Below, piece by piece: positions 36,041 through 44,455 of a stretch of DNA of 64,000 bases. Positions within the stretch are counted from its first letter, which is position 1, and every line of letters begins with the position of its first letter. The notes beneath the pieces are model-generated. The model did no database searches. It saw only the letters and a list, made by a program, of their open reading frames with translations, and was not told the origin of the DNA. The DNA comes from Phaeodactylibacter sp. (GTDB taxonomy: Bacteria > Bacteroidota > Bacteroidia > Chitinophagales > Saprospiraceae), in assembly GCF_022763345.1 (NCBI RefSeq), contig NZ_JALEGS010000050.1, forward strand, positions 62,001-126,000, written 5' to 3'. The position numbers and the translations under genes are program-made.

Positions 36041-37852
36041 ATGAGAACCACTATCCTTACGCTGTTCGCTGTGTTGGCGATCAATGCTGCTGTCTCTGCT
36101 GCTAATCTTTACATTTTGTATGATGATGCCTGCATGGACCGGCTGGAATACGCTTACCAGAATGCAGGTGATCAGTCACCTTATATTATGTATCAGGTGA
36201 GTACAATGCCCGGAGAGAAAATCATCCTGGAGGTAGGAGCAGAAAGCCAAACGCCACAAGACTTTATGCCGGCGCAGTTCATCCGCTGCAACAACGCGGT
36301 GTTTGACGAACAGCTGGTCAATGCCATCAACAGCAATATTGATGAAGTGCATATGGTGGTACGCAAAGGCAGCCGCTACTTCATTTCACCGATCAACTTC
36401 GCTGCACGCCTGTTGATCAACGATAACGTGATCCTTTATGACTCGCCAAAGTACCGCTTCCAGTTTGACCGCAAAATGGGCACAATCGGTGAGAACATTG
36501 CTTATAACAATCCCAGAGCAGAGGTCTTTTTTGAAGGCAAACTGGAAAATGAATGTTCCGGGGCTTACCTTTTCCACCAGTATGCAGAATTTGACGGCAA
36601 CCCACATGCGGACATTGTACTGGTACCGGAAGTAGGCATTGTGGAAGAGCGCAGCGGCATCAATGCCGAGGACGCCCTGAATAATACCCTGCGCCTGGAG
36701 AAAGTGAATGGCAGAAAACTGGAGCGCCACCTTCGCCGCGTTTGCGATGGCGATTACACGGAGGATGAAGCGGCTCCTGCCGAAGAGGCGTTCGCTGCCC
36801 GTGCTGCACAGGGAGATGTGACGGCAAAAGGCGGAACACCGGACTCTTATGGCGCTGAAGCCTACACCCGCCCCCGGGACCCGCTTGCGAACGTTGATAC
36901 GACGCCTAAGGCGGTAGTTCAAAAGCCCCAAGCCCACAAAGTCAAAAAAGGTGAAACACTCTACCGTATTGCCAAAAATTACGGCGTGACGGTCGACCAG
37001 GTCAAAGCTTGGAACAACAAATCCAACAACACCATTTACCCAGGCGAAACACTACAGGTAGCAGCCAGTACAGTTGCTACTGCACAATCGGAAGCCTTAA
37101 CAGCAAAGGGCGGGCAGGCACAATCACGCCCCACAGCCCGCTACAGTGCAAATCAGCCTGCTGCCAGCAACACGGCTGACAAATTTCACATTGTCCGGGC
37201 AGGTGAAACCGTTGCTTCCCTTGCACTCCGCTATGGCTATACCGAATCCCGGTTCCGTCAAATGAACGGGCTGAACCCGAATGAAATGGTGAAAGTCGGG
37301 CAGCAAATCAAAATTGACCATTGCAACTGCCCGGATGACGCCCCGTCGGCTTACCAGCAGGCACAACCCCGCATCAATGCGATGGCTGCTCCAACGCCAT
37401 CCAACAATAACTGGCAGTCAAAAGGCACACTGCCTCAATCCTACAATACCGTGGCTCCTAGGGAACCACAAACCGGCAGCACAGCAAGCGAAACGTTTTC
37501 AAATGATCAATTGGGTAGCCGAAGCTCGGAAGAAGAACTACGCAATACGCCGTATTTTCTCAACCGCTCTTCCGTACAAAGTCCGCCACCGGCTTCTTAC
37601 AGCCGCGAGCAGCCGCCTGCCTACAACAACCCCGACTATACCGCCAAGGGCGGAAATACACCACAGAGCTATGACGCCTACGTGCCTCAACAACAGCAAA
37701 ACCAGGTGCGTACAGTCTATATTGTAAAGGAAGGAGACTCCCTGTTCAATATAGCCCGCACCTACGGCACTACCGTACAGCGCCTTCGGGAAATCAATAA
37801 TCTGGAAAAAAACGAAGTCCTCGTCCCTTATCAGCGGATTTATTTGAACTAA
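36041..37852 (+). CDS. secreted protein with three LysM domains
   Basis: The protein has 603 residues. A signal peptide (MRTTILTLFAVLAINAAVSA) is followed by a unique beta-rich domain (about 22-230). LysM domains follow at about 300-345 (HKVKKGETLYRIAKNYGVT), 382-427 (FHIVRAGETVASLALRYGY) and 559-603 (YIVKEGDSLFNIARTYGTT), joined by long Gln/Pro/Ala-rich linkers. The linkers repeat a short motif: TAKGGTPDSYGAEAY (about 264), TAKGGQAQS (about 352), SKGTLPQSYNT (about 460) and TAKGGNTPQSYDAY (about 538). LysM binds peptidoglycan GlcNAc, so it acts in the periplasm or at the wall. No hydrolase domain is seen. A terminator follows at 37872. Confidence 0.9.
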   Translation: MRTTILTLFAVLAINAAVSAANLYILYDDACMDRLEYAYQNAGDQSPYIMYQVSTMPGEKIILEVGAESQTPQDFMPAQFIRCNNAVFDEQLVNAINSNIDEVHMVVRKGSRYFISPINFAARLLINDNVILYDSPKYRFQFDRKMGTIGENIAYNNPRAEVFFEGKLENECSGAYLFHQYAEFDGNPHADIVLVPEVGIVEERSGINAEDALNNTLRLEKVNGRKLERHLRRVCDGDYTEDEAAPAEEAFAARAAQGDVTAKGGTPDSYGAEAYTRPRDPLANVDTTPKAVVQKPQAHKVKKGETLYRIAKNYGVTVDQVKAWNNKSNNTIYPGETLQVAASTVATAQSEALTAKGGQAQSRPTARYSANQPAASNTADKFHIVRAGETVASLALRYGYTESRFRQMNGLNPNEMVKVGQQIKIDHCNCPDDAPSAYQQAQPRINAMAAPTPSNNNWQSKGTLPQSYNTVAPREPQTGSTASETFSNDQLGSRSSEEELRNTPYFLNRSSVQSPPPASYSREQPPAYNNPDYTAKGGNTPQSYDAYVPQQQQNQVRTVYIVKEGDSLFNIARTYGTTVQRLREINNLEKNEVLVPYQRIYLN

Positions 37853-37871
37853 AATAAGTGAGGGGTTGTCG

Positions 37872-37909
37872 AAAAATGGGCTGTTTCTGAAAAGGAATAG
37901 CCCATTTTT
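37872..37909 (+). terminator. intrinsic terminator after the LysM gene
   Basis: AAAAATGGGCT (37872-37882) pairs with AGCCCATTTTT (37899-37909) and runs into T-rich sequence. It lies 20 bases after the stop. Confidence 0.85.
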
Positions 37910-37962
37910 ATTTATCGAAAGGATGTTTACTTATTTTTGACCAAATTATCTGAATCCTATAT

Positions 37963-39105
37963 ATGCTGCTGCTATTCTTTGCAATGTCTATCCTCTTCTC
38001 CTTCCTGTGTTCCATATGGGAAGCAGTGTTGCTGAGCATTACCCCTTCCTTTGTGGAGGTGACCTACAAGCAAGGTACCAAAACCGGGCAATTACTGAAG
38101 AGCTTTAAGGAGGACATTGACCGGCCTTTGTCCGCCATCCTCACCCTCAATACGATCGCCCACACCGTTGGCGCTATTGGCGTAGGCTCCCAGGCTGGTA
38201 AAATATACGGTGATCAAAATATGGTACTTGCCGGTTTTGAGCTGCCTTTCTCAGTGGAAGCGTTTGTGGGGGCAGCCATGACGCTTGCCATCCTAATCCT
38301 GTCTGAAATTATTCCAAAAACATTGGGTGCCAATAACTGGAAGCGGCTATCTGGCTTCACGGTCAATTCGCTCAATTTTGTAATCTACGCACTATACCCG
38401 CTGGTCTGGCTCAGCCAGTTCATCACCAAGTCCATGAAAAAGGATAAAGACAAGAGCGTGCTCAGCCGGGCAGACTTTTCCGCTATGGCGGAGATTGGTG
38501 AAAAAGAGGGCATTTTCCGAAGCAATGAATCGAGGATTATCCACAACCTGCTGCGCCTCAATACCATCCGCACCAAGGATGTGATGACGCCACGTACTGT
38601 TGTCAAAGCAGCCAATCAGGAACGGACCATACAGGAGTTCTATGACAAAAACGAAAAGCTACAGTTTTCCCGCATTCCCGTTTTTGCCGAGTCCAAAGAT
38701 CATATCAACGGCTTCGTCCTCAAAGATGAAATCCTGAGTAGTATCATCAAGGACAATGGGGAAGCGCCGTTGCGGGACATTATGCGGGAGATTCTCATCA
38801 TCAATGAGCAAGTGCCTTTGCCTGACCTTTTCAATCAGCTGATGGAAAAGCGGGAGCACATCGCGCTTGTGGTGGACGAGTTCGGCGGTATGGCAGGGAT
38901 CGTAACTATGGAAGACGTGATTGAAACCCTGCTGGGCATCGAAATCGTAGACGAGCAAGACAACATCGAGGACATGCAGTTACTGGCCCGTAAAAACTGG
39001 GAAAAGCGTGCGAAGGTTCTTGGATTGCTGGAAGAACTGCAAGAGCATTCTGCTAAGGCTAAGTCAGAGGAAGAGCAGGGTTCAAAAGAACAGGAAGGCA
39101 ACTGA
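37963..39105 (+). CDS. CNNM/CorC-family protein (DUF21 plus CBS domains)
   Basis: The protein has 380 residues. The DUF21/CNNM membrane domain covers about 1-160 (LCSIWEAVLLSITPSFVE, ILSEIIPKTLGANNW). A CBS pair follows (about 195-325, with VMTPRTVVKAAN and VVDEFGGMAGIVTMEDVIETLLG). The C-terminal CorC_HlyC transporter-associated domain is absent; instead there is a charged tail of about 50 residues. CNNM proteins export Mg2+ or related divalent ions; the substrate here is not fixed by the sequence. A TATTTTTG box at 37932-37939 may be its promoter. Confidence 0.92.
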   Translation: MLLLFFAMSILFSFLCSIWEAVLLSITPSFVEVTYKQGTKTGQLLKSFKEDIDRPLSAILTLNTIAHTVGAIGVGSQAGKIYGDQNMVLAGFELPFSVEAFVGAAMTLAILILSEIIPKTLGANNWKRLSGFTVNSLNFVIYALYPLVWLSQFITKSMKKDKDKSVLSRADFSAMAEIGEKEGIFRSNESRIIHNLLRLNTIRTKDVMTPRTVVKAANQERTIQEFYDKNEKLQFSRIPVFAESKDHINGFVLKDEILSSIIKDNGEAPLRDIMREILIINEQVPLPDLFNQLMEKREHIALVVDEFGGMAGIVTMEDVIETLLGIEIVDEQDNIEDMQLLARKNWEKRAKVLGLLEELQEHSAKAKSEEEQGSKEQEGN

Positions 39106-39143
39106 GGTTGAAAGTGGGGGCAAACAATTTTTTAGCCCAGGCA

Positions 39144-40400
39144 CTAATCCGTTCCGAAAGGATGACGGAGTACTTGCATATTTTCAGCAGGTGGCTGCAG
39201 AAAGGCTACAATGCGCGGCAGCAGTGTCTGCACAAAAGGGTTAGCATGCTTTAACCAAACCTTTTGAGGTTCCGGGCACCCGCCTACTGAACTTTTAATA
39301 ACCGTTGCGGTACGGCCGAGGACAATTTGACGGCTGCCAAAATCTTCGATACCCGTCCGAATACAAGCCAGCAGCATGTTGAGGTACAGCTGTGCAGATT
39401 CATTATAAGCTTCGTCAAAGCCCAGAAAGTGGACTTCTGCAGTCCCCCCACTACGCAACACCGAGCAGAACCCAACCAGTTCATCCCCATCAAAATAACC
39501 GATAACTTTGAAGGAAGCTCCGAAGGCCGACTTGAGCCTTGAGAAATAGCCCGGCTGCAAACGCACCAAGCTGAAATCGGCTCGGTCAGCAACTGCACTA
39601 TAAAGTTCGTGCATACGCTCCTGATAACCATATAGGTCTGCCAGAGTCAGCGACCGGCAGCCCAGGCTTTCCCCCTTTCGGAACGCCCGCCGCGCCCGCA
39701 CCCGGTACTTGCTGGTCATCGCTTCCAGAAAGTCCTCCTGGGTGTGCCAGCCTGGATCCACCTCCACGATCATATTAGGCTCAAAATGGAAAGGCACGTA
39801 GCCCTTTGCCCCCAGCCCGCTCTGTAACACCTGGTGCGCTGATGCCGGCAGGTCCTTTACCAGGATGGCCCGGGCATTTAACCGCTTGCGCATACGCTCC
39901 AATACATGCTGAAGCAAATGCGACTGTTCTTCTGCTTTAATCTCTGGTGCGAACGCAAACCCAAAGGGCCCTGAAACCTGTGCCGCCCCGCAAACCAGCA
40001 CACGTACCCCAACATTAAGCCATGACCAGCGTGGCAGCGCATCGCTAACTCGAAAGTCTATGACCTGCAAGGCTGCAATGCCCAGGGCTTTGCCCAAATG
40101 CTCCATGACAACATAGGCAATTTGCATTCTTCCAGGAAGCGCCTCTTCCCAGGCAAGAAGATAATTGCGGCTTAGGAAAACCCGGCCTCCTCCTGCCAGT
40201 TTGTCCCATTCTGCGGGCAACTCAAGAGCAGACCGATAGATGCGGGCCTGGTATTTGCCAATGTCTAAAACCACGGCTTTTTTCTCCGTACCAGCATATT
40301 CTTCGGCAGAACGGATACCGCACTCCGAATGCAGCAGCTGCTGTACGGTATCGTAAATTGGGCATCGGGAAGTGAGGCGCTCCATCGTTGTTTTTATCAT
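39144..40400 (-). CDS. GNAT/FemAB-like acyltransferase
   Basis: The protein has 418 residues; an alternative start is the internal Met at 40385. The C-terminal half (about 225-385) fits the BioF2-like/FemAB acetyltransferase fold: SKYRVRARRAFRKGESLG, then LVGFCSVLRSGGTAEVHFLGFD and YLNMLLACIRTGIEDFGSRQIVLGRT. Such enzymes transfer acyl or aminoacyl groups, often in envelope or polysaccharide synthesis. The N-terminal 60 residues are not conserved-looking. It converges on the CNNM gene with 38 bases between. The substrate is unknown. Confidence 0.8.
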   Translation of the reverse strand: MIKTTMERLTSRCPIYDTVQQLLHSECGIRSAEEYAGTEKKAVVLDIGKYQARIYRSALELPAEWDKLAGGGRVFLSRNYLLAWEEALPGRMQIAYVVMEHLGKALGIAALQVIDFRVSDALPRWSWLNVGVRVLVCGAAQVSGPFGFAFAPEIKAEEQSHLLQHVLERMRKRLNARAILVKDLPASAHQVLQSGLGAKGYVPFHFEPNMIVEVDPGWHTQEDFLEAMTSKYRVRARRAFRKGESLGCRSLTLADLYGYQERMHELYSAVADRADFSLVRLQPGYFSRLKSAFGASFKVIGYFDGDELVGFCSVLRSGGTAEVHFLGFDEAYNESAQLYLNMLLACIRTGIEDFGSRQIVLGRTATVIKSSVGGCPEPQKVWLKHANPFVQTLLPRIVAFLQPPAENMQVLRHPFGTD

Positions 40401-40622
40401 TGTGCTTTCGGGTGATTTGCTCTTTTTCCTAACGCTTTTGCGGGTTTTTAGTTGTACACCGCCAGCTGAAGCAAAGCGCTGCCAGCTGCCCTGTTTATCG
40501 CTTCTTCAAATGAACAGCCCGGGAAGCGGCTGCCCGGTAGCCCCCCCTTTCTAAATTGAAGGGCTCAACCCGCCTACTAACCAAACTGAAATCCATATCT
40601 TTAGGCCATAACCAAGCACGAC

Positions 40623-42716
40623 ATGCGTTCACCCCTACTGCTACTACTGCTTAATGGCCTGTATTTCTTTGCCGGTGCGCAAGTCGATTCCCTTGTGCAG
40701 CCTACCGACCCAGACCAGCAGGTCATTGAGGATTTCCTTCAGAATACAGAAAGCGAAGGCACCTTTGACTTCAACACCATCTTTGAAGAACTTGAGTTTT
40801 ACCGCGAAAATCCCATCAACCTAAATACCATCACCGAGGGGCAGTTGCAGGACCTCAACCTGCTATCCGATATTCAAATCCTCGAAATCCTTAAATACCG
40901 GCAAACCGCCGGAGATTTCATCTCTATTTACGAATTACAGGCGGTCCCCAGCCTTGACCTCCAAACCATACGCCGACTGTTGCCCTTTGTGCGGGTCGGT
41001 GGTGACCTCGACGATTATCAAACGCCAATCGGGCAAATGGTGCGCGAGGGCCGCAACGAACTCTACCTGCGGTGGTTCCGTATTCTTGAAGATCAGCGGG
41101 GGTATACGCCACTCGGGCAGGACGAGACCGGCTCCCGATATGTTGGCGACCCCAATCAGTTCTACATGCGCTACAAGCATGCTTACAGCAACCGGCTGAG
41201 CTATGGATTCACAGCTGAAAAAGACCGGGGCGAAGAATTTTTTAAAGGCAGCAATCCCTACGGATTTGACTTTTATTCTGCGCATATTTTCCTGAAAGAC
41301 TACAATAAGCGCATTAAAGCCATTGCCCTTGGCGACTATGCGGTCAGCTTTGGGCAGGGATTGATTCTCTATAGCGGTTTCGGTTATGGGAAAAGCTCAC
41401 TGGTAATGAACATCAAGCGGACTTCACGTACCCTGCGCCCCTACACTTCCGTAAATGAGTCCAATTTCCAGCGAGGGGCAGCGGCCACACTGGCTTTCGG
41501 CGACCACATTGAAGTCACCGCCCTGGGGTCCTACCGCCGCCGGAGCGCCAACCTTCTCGAATCGGACACCACCGACCTGGAGGATCAGGTCCGGCAAGCC
41601 AGCTCCCTGGACCTCGATGGCCTTCACCGGACTCCCAATGAAATTGCAGATGAAGGCGCCATTGGCCAAACCACCATTGGCGGGCAGGTGAAATGGCACA
41701 ACCGCTACGGGCATATTGCCGCCAATGCGCTTTATGAAGAGCTGGATGCTGACCTGACCCAATTTCGCCCCACGCCCAACAATCAGTTTGACTTCACCGG
41801 CAACAACCTTTATAACCTCAGCCTCGACTATAGCTTTATCTTTCAGAACTTCAACTTCTTTGGAGAAACCGCCCGATCCGCAAACGGCGCCATCGCCACG
41901 GTAAATGGCTTGCTCATGGGGCTTGACCGGAAGGTCGATCTCGCACTGCTGGTCCGGCATTACCCCCGCAACTATCAGGCGCTCAATGCGAACGCCTTTG
42001 GCGAAACCTTCGGTGCACAAAACGAAACCGGCGTGTATTTGGGCATGGAAGTCCGCCCCCACAAAAACTGGCGGCTGAGCGCCTACTTCGATACCTGGCG
42101 CCACCCCTGGCTGCGCTTCACCGTTGATGCCCCCTCCACCGGTTATGAATACCGCGGACGGCTCACGTACTACCTCAAGCGCGATCTGGAAGTTTACGTC
42201 GAAATCCGGGAAGAACACAAAGCACAGAATATCAATAAGATAGAAGGCAAAAATGACTTCACTCTCGACCGCCATATTTTCCAGGCTCGTTTGCATGTGG
42301 CCAAAAAGGTAACCAAAGAGTTGGAACTGCGCAGCCGCATTGATGTCGGATATACCGATAATGAAATCAACAACCGCCAAAACGGTTTTGCCATTTACCA
42401 GGATGTGCTCTACCGCCCCACGGCATTCCCCTTCTCCTTCACTACCCGCTATGCACTTTTCGACACAGATGGGTTTCAGTCCCGCTTTTACTCTTTTGAG
42501 AACAATCTTCTCTATACCTTTTCCATCCCCGCTTATTACAACCGGGGCAGCCGCTTTTACTTCAATCTACGGTACCGGGGCATCCGCAACCTGACCATTG
42601 AAGGCCGGATTGCGCAGACATTCTGGAAAAACCAGGACACCTTTGGGTCAGGCAACGAGCAGATTGACGGACAGACCCGAACCTCTGTTGGTGCTCAGAT
42701 CAAGTATAAGTTTTAG
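40623..42716 (+). CDS. helix-hairpin-helix plus outer-membrane beta-barrel protein
   Basis: The protein has 697 residues. The signal peptide ends near residue 20 (FFAGAQ). Residues about 55-125 contain two ComEA-like helix-hairpin-helix units (NPINLNTITEGQLQDL, ISIYELQAVPSLDLQTI). From about 140 to the end, alternating aromatic strands (YGFTAEKDRGEEFFKG, FNFFGETARSANG, closing RTSVGAQIKYKF) form a predicted outer-membrane barrel. This combination is known from many Bacteroidota but has no assigned role. HhH units bind DNA in ComEA, so a DNA-related or protein-scaffold role in the periplasm is possible. It converges on the DUF2490 gene with 7 bases between stops. Confidence 0.85.
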   Translation: MRSPLLLLLLNGLYFFAGAQVDSLVQPTDPDQQVIEDFLQNTESEGTFDFNTIFEELEFYRENPINLNTITEGQLQDLNLLSDIQILEILKYRQTAGDFISIYELQAVPSLDLQTIRRLLPFVRVGGDLDDYQTPIGQMVREGRNELYLRWFRILEDQRGYTPLGQDETGSRYVGDPNQFYMRYKHAYSNRLSYGFTAEKDRGEEFFKGSNPYGFDFYSAHIFLKDYNKRIKAIALGDYAVSFGQGLILYSGFGYGKSSLVMNIKRTSRTLRPYTSVNESNFQRGAAATLAFGDHIEVTALGSYRRRSANLLESDTTDLEDQVRQASSLDLDGLHRTPNEIADEGAIGQTTIGGQVKWHNRYGHIAANALYEELDADLTQFRPTPNNQFDFTGNNLYNLSLDYSFIFQNFNFFGETARSANGAIATVNGLLMGLDRKVDLALLVRHYPRNYQALNANAFGETFGAQNETGVYLGMEVRPHKNWRLSAYFDTWRHPWLRFTVDAPSTGYEYRGRLTYYLKRDLEVYVEIREEHKAQNINKIEGKNDFTLDRHIFQARLHVAKKVTKELELRSRIDVGYTDNEINNRQNGFAIYQDVLYRPTAFPFSFTTRYALFDTDGFQSRFYSFENNLLYTFSIPAYYNRGSRFYFNLRYRGIRNLTIEGRIAQTFWKNQDTFGSGNEQIDGQTRTSVGAQIKYKF

Positions 42717-42723
42717 TACCTTC

Positions 42724-43452
42724 TTACCGGCGCAGGTCAAGATTATAAGTTAGGCCTATTTGTAGGTCATGATTCCGCTCGTGCCGCTTTCCATCTGCCT
42801 TTATCACGTACTGATTAAGATAGCCCAGCTGAAAGTTCACCTGCGGGTTTACCCGGTAACCCAGGGCCAGGTACAAGCGGTTTTGACCAAGGATATTTGC
42901 GCCTACTCCTTTTCCAAAACTAATAAACGGCTCTGCATACGCCGATAGGAAAAAAGAATGATCGGTCAGGTCACGGTGCCCAATGGGGAGTATGGTCATC
43001 AACCGGTAGCGGGCTCTCTGCCGGAACACGTAATCATCCGTTCCAGGCTGTTCCAGAAAACGCTGCTCCAGGCGATAGCGATGATTTACATAGAGCCGCC
43101 TTACCCTTTGATTTATCACCCACTGTTGCCAGATACGGTGCTCTGTAAAAGTAGCAGCAATCGGTTGTTCTCCATAGGGAAAACTTTCAATCCAGCCGTA
43201 GCCTGACGTGAGCATACTGTTTTCCGTCACATAGTAATCAAGCCCCACCCGCATCAGGGATTGCTGCCAGGATTCGATCCATTCGTGCCGCCGCCATTGG
43301 TACTCGGTGTGCAGGCCAAGCTTGTCGCTCAGGCGGTGGTTGCCAAAATACATGTACCAGGTATTGTACTGCACCGCGATGTCTTTCTGTGCATTAACAG
43401 TAAGTGCAGCTCCTGAGAGGAAGAGCATAAAGATTGTACGCCTCAGGTTCAT
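42724..43452 (-). CDS. DUF2490 outer-membrane protein
   Basis: The protein has 242 residues. A signal peptide (MNLRRTIFMLFLSGAALTVNA) precedes a beta-barrel pattern with NTWYMYFGNHRLSDKLGL, EYQWRRHEWIESWQQSLMRV and the closing HDLQIGLTYNLDLRR. The aromatic ends of strands and the length match DUF2490 proteins of Bacteroidota, which are outer-membrane barrels of unknown function. It stands alone; downstream is the convergent HhH-barrel gene. Confidence 0.82.
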   Translation of the reverse strand: MNLRRTIFMLFLSGAALTVNAQKDIAVQYNTWYMYFGNHRLSDKLGLHTEYQWRRHEWIESWQQSLMRVGLDYYVTENSMLTSGYGWIESFPYGEQPIAATFTEHRIWQQWVINQRVRRLYVNHRYRLEQRFLEQPGTDDYVFRQRARYRLMTILPIGHRDLTDHSFFLSAYAEPFISFGKGVGANILGQNRLYLALGYRVNPQVNFQLGYLNQYVIKADGKRHERNHDLQIGLTYNLDLRR

Positions 43453-43635
43453 TTTTGAAGATTTGAATTATAAAATGCTATCGGAATGGGATCAGGCGTT
43501 TGAGCTGCAAATTGAGCATTGAGGAAGAGAAGTTCTGTGCACTGCTTCACAGGACAAACGAAAATACTGTACGGCAGTATCAATTATTGTCCTCCGCAAG
43601 AAGCCAACTGAGCTAGTATATCTTTGACAGGAGCA

Positions 43636-43664
43636 TTGATATCATCTGATATTGCGTATCTTTG
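43636..43664 (+). promoter_or_regulatory. promoter of the response regulator gene (TTG-N18-TATCTTTG)
   Basis: TTG at 43636-43638, an 18-base spacer and TATCTTTG at 43657-43664, 47 bases before the start at 43712. This fits the Bacteroidota -33/-7 consensus. A second TATCTTTG at 43619-43626 lacks a well-spaced -33 box. Confidence 0.65.
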
Positions 43665-43711
43665 AGAGGCCTACAGTCCCGGGGACAGAACAACCAACAT
43701 AAACAAATAGT

Positions 43712-44356
43712 ATGAAAAACATTAACCTGGGCATCATTGAAGACGAACCCATTCTGAGAAAAAACATTGATCAGTTTTTCTCCAACCTCCCTGGCTTTGA
43801 ATTACAGGGCAGTGCTGCTTCTGTTGAGGCTTTCGTAGAATCTGTTGCCGCAGCAACCCCACTCGATATTTTATTATTGGATATCAGCCTTCCTGGTGGC
43901 ATGTCCGGGCTCGAAGGGATAACATTGCTTAAAGAGCGGTACCAAACGGTGGATATCATCATGTGGTCCTCCTTTGAAGACCCCGATAAGATCTTCCGGG
44001 CGCTGCAGGCAGGGGCAGATTCCTACCTCATCAAACGGGAATCCCTGACTACCATCCGGGATGCCATACAAACCGTTGCCAACGGCGGGGCTTTTATGTC
44101 GCCTTCCATTGCCCGCAAAGTTATTGATCACTTCGCTACGCAACGCCAGTCACAAAGCAAGGCCACTCCGATATTAACGGACCGTCAGTTACAAATTGTA
44201 GATGGCTTGGTGAGTGGGCTGAGCTATAAAATGGTCGGCGCGGAGCTTGGCATTTCAGTCGAGACGGTGAGAGACCACATCAAAAAGATATACAAACGCC
44301 TGCACGTAAACAGTAAAGCAGAGGTCATCCGAAAGCGCATGAATGGTGAAATTTGA
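43712..44356 (+). CDS. LuxR-type response regulator of a propeller kinase pair
   Basis: The protein has 214 residues. The receiver (1-125) is complete: acidic pair Glu10-Asp11 (IIEDEPIL), phospho-acceptor Asp57 (ILLLDISLPGG) and Lys108 (SYLIKRES). The LuxR HTH (about 150-205) reads LTDRQLQIVDGLVSGLSYK with ISVETVRDHIKKIYKRL. The HisKA_3-type kinase gene starts 99 bases downstream on the same strand, so this is its probable partner. A well-formed promoter precedes it. Its target genes are not shown by the sequence. Confidence 0.93.
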   Translation: MKNINLGIIEDEPILRKNIDQFFSNLPGFELQGSAASVEAFVESVAAATPLDILLLDISLPGGMSGLEGITLLKERYQTVDIIMWSSFEDPDKIFRALQAGADSYLIKRESLTTIRDAIQTVANGGAFMSPSIARKVIDHFATQRQSQSKATPILTDRQLQIVDGLVSGLSYKMVGAELGISVETVRDHIKKIYKRLHVNSKAEVIRKRMNGEI

Positions 44357-44455
44357 GACCTTTTGAGTAACCTGCACCGCTCAGCGTCTTCCGATTCAAT
44401 ATTATTGACTATATTTAACGAATTATGTAGTACATTATAAACTACGTTTTGCTTA

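Noticed and set aside
41424..42380. 318-residue minus-strand frame
   Set aside because: It is the antisense shadow of the outer-membrane barrel gene, whose strand pattern is clear on the plus strand.
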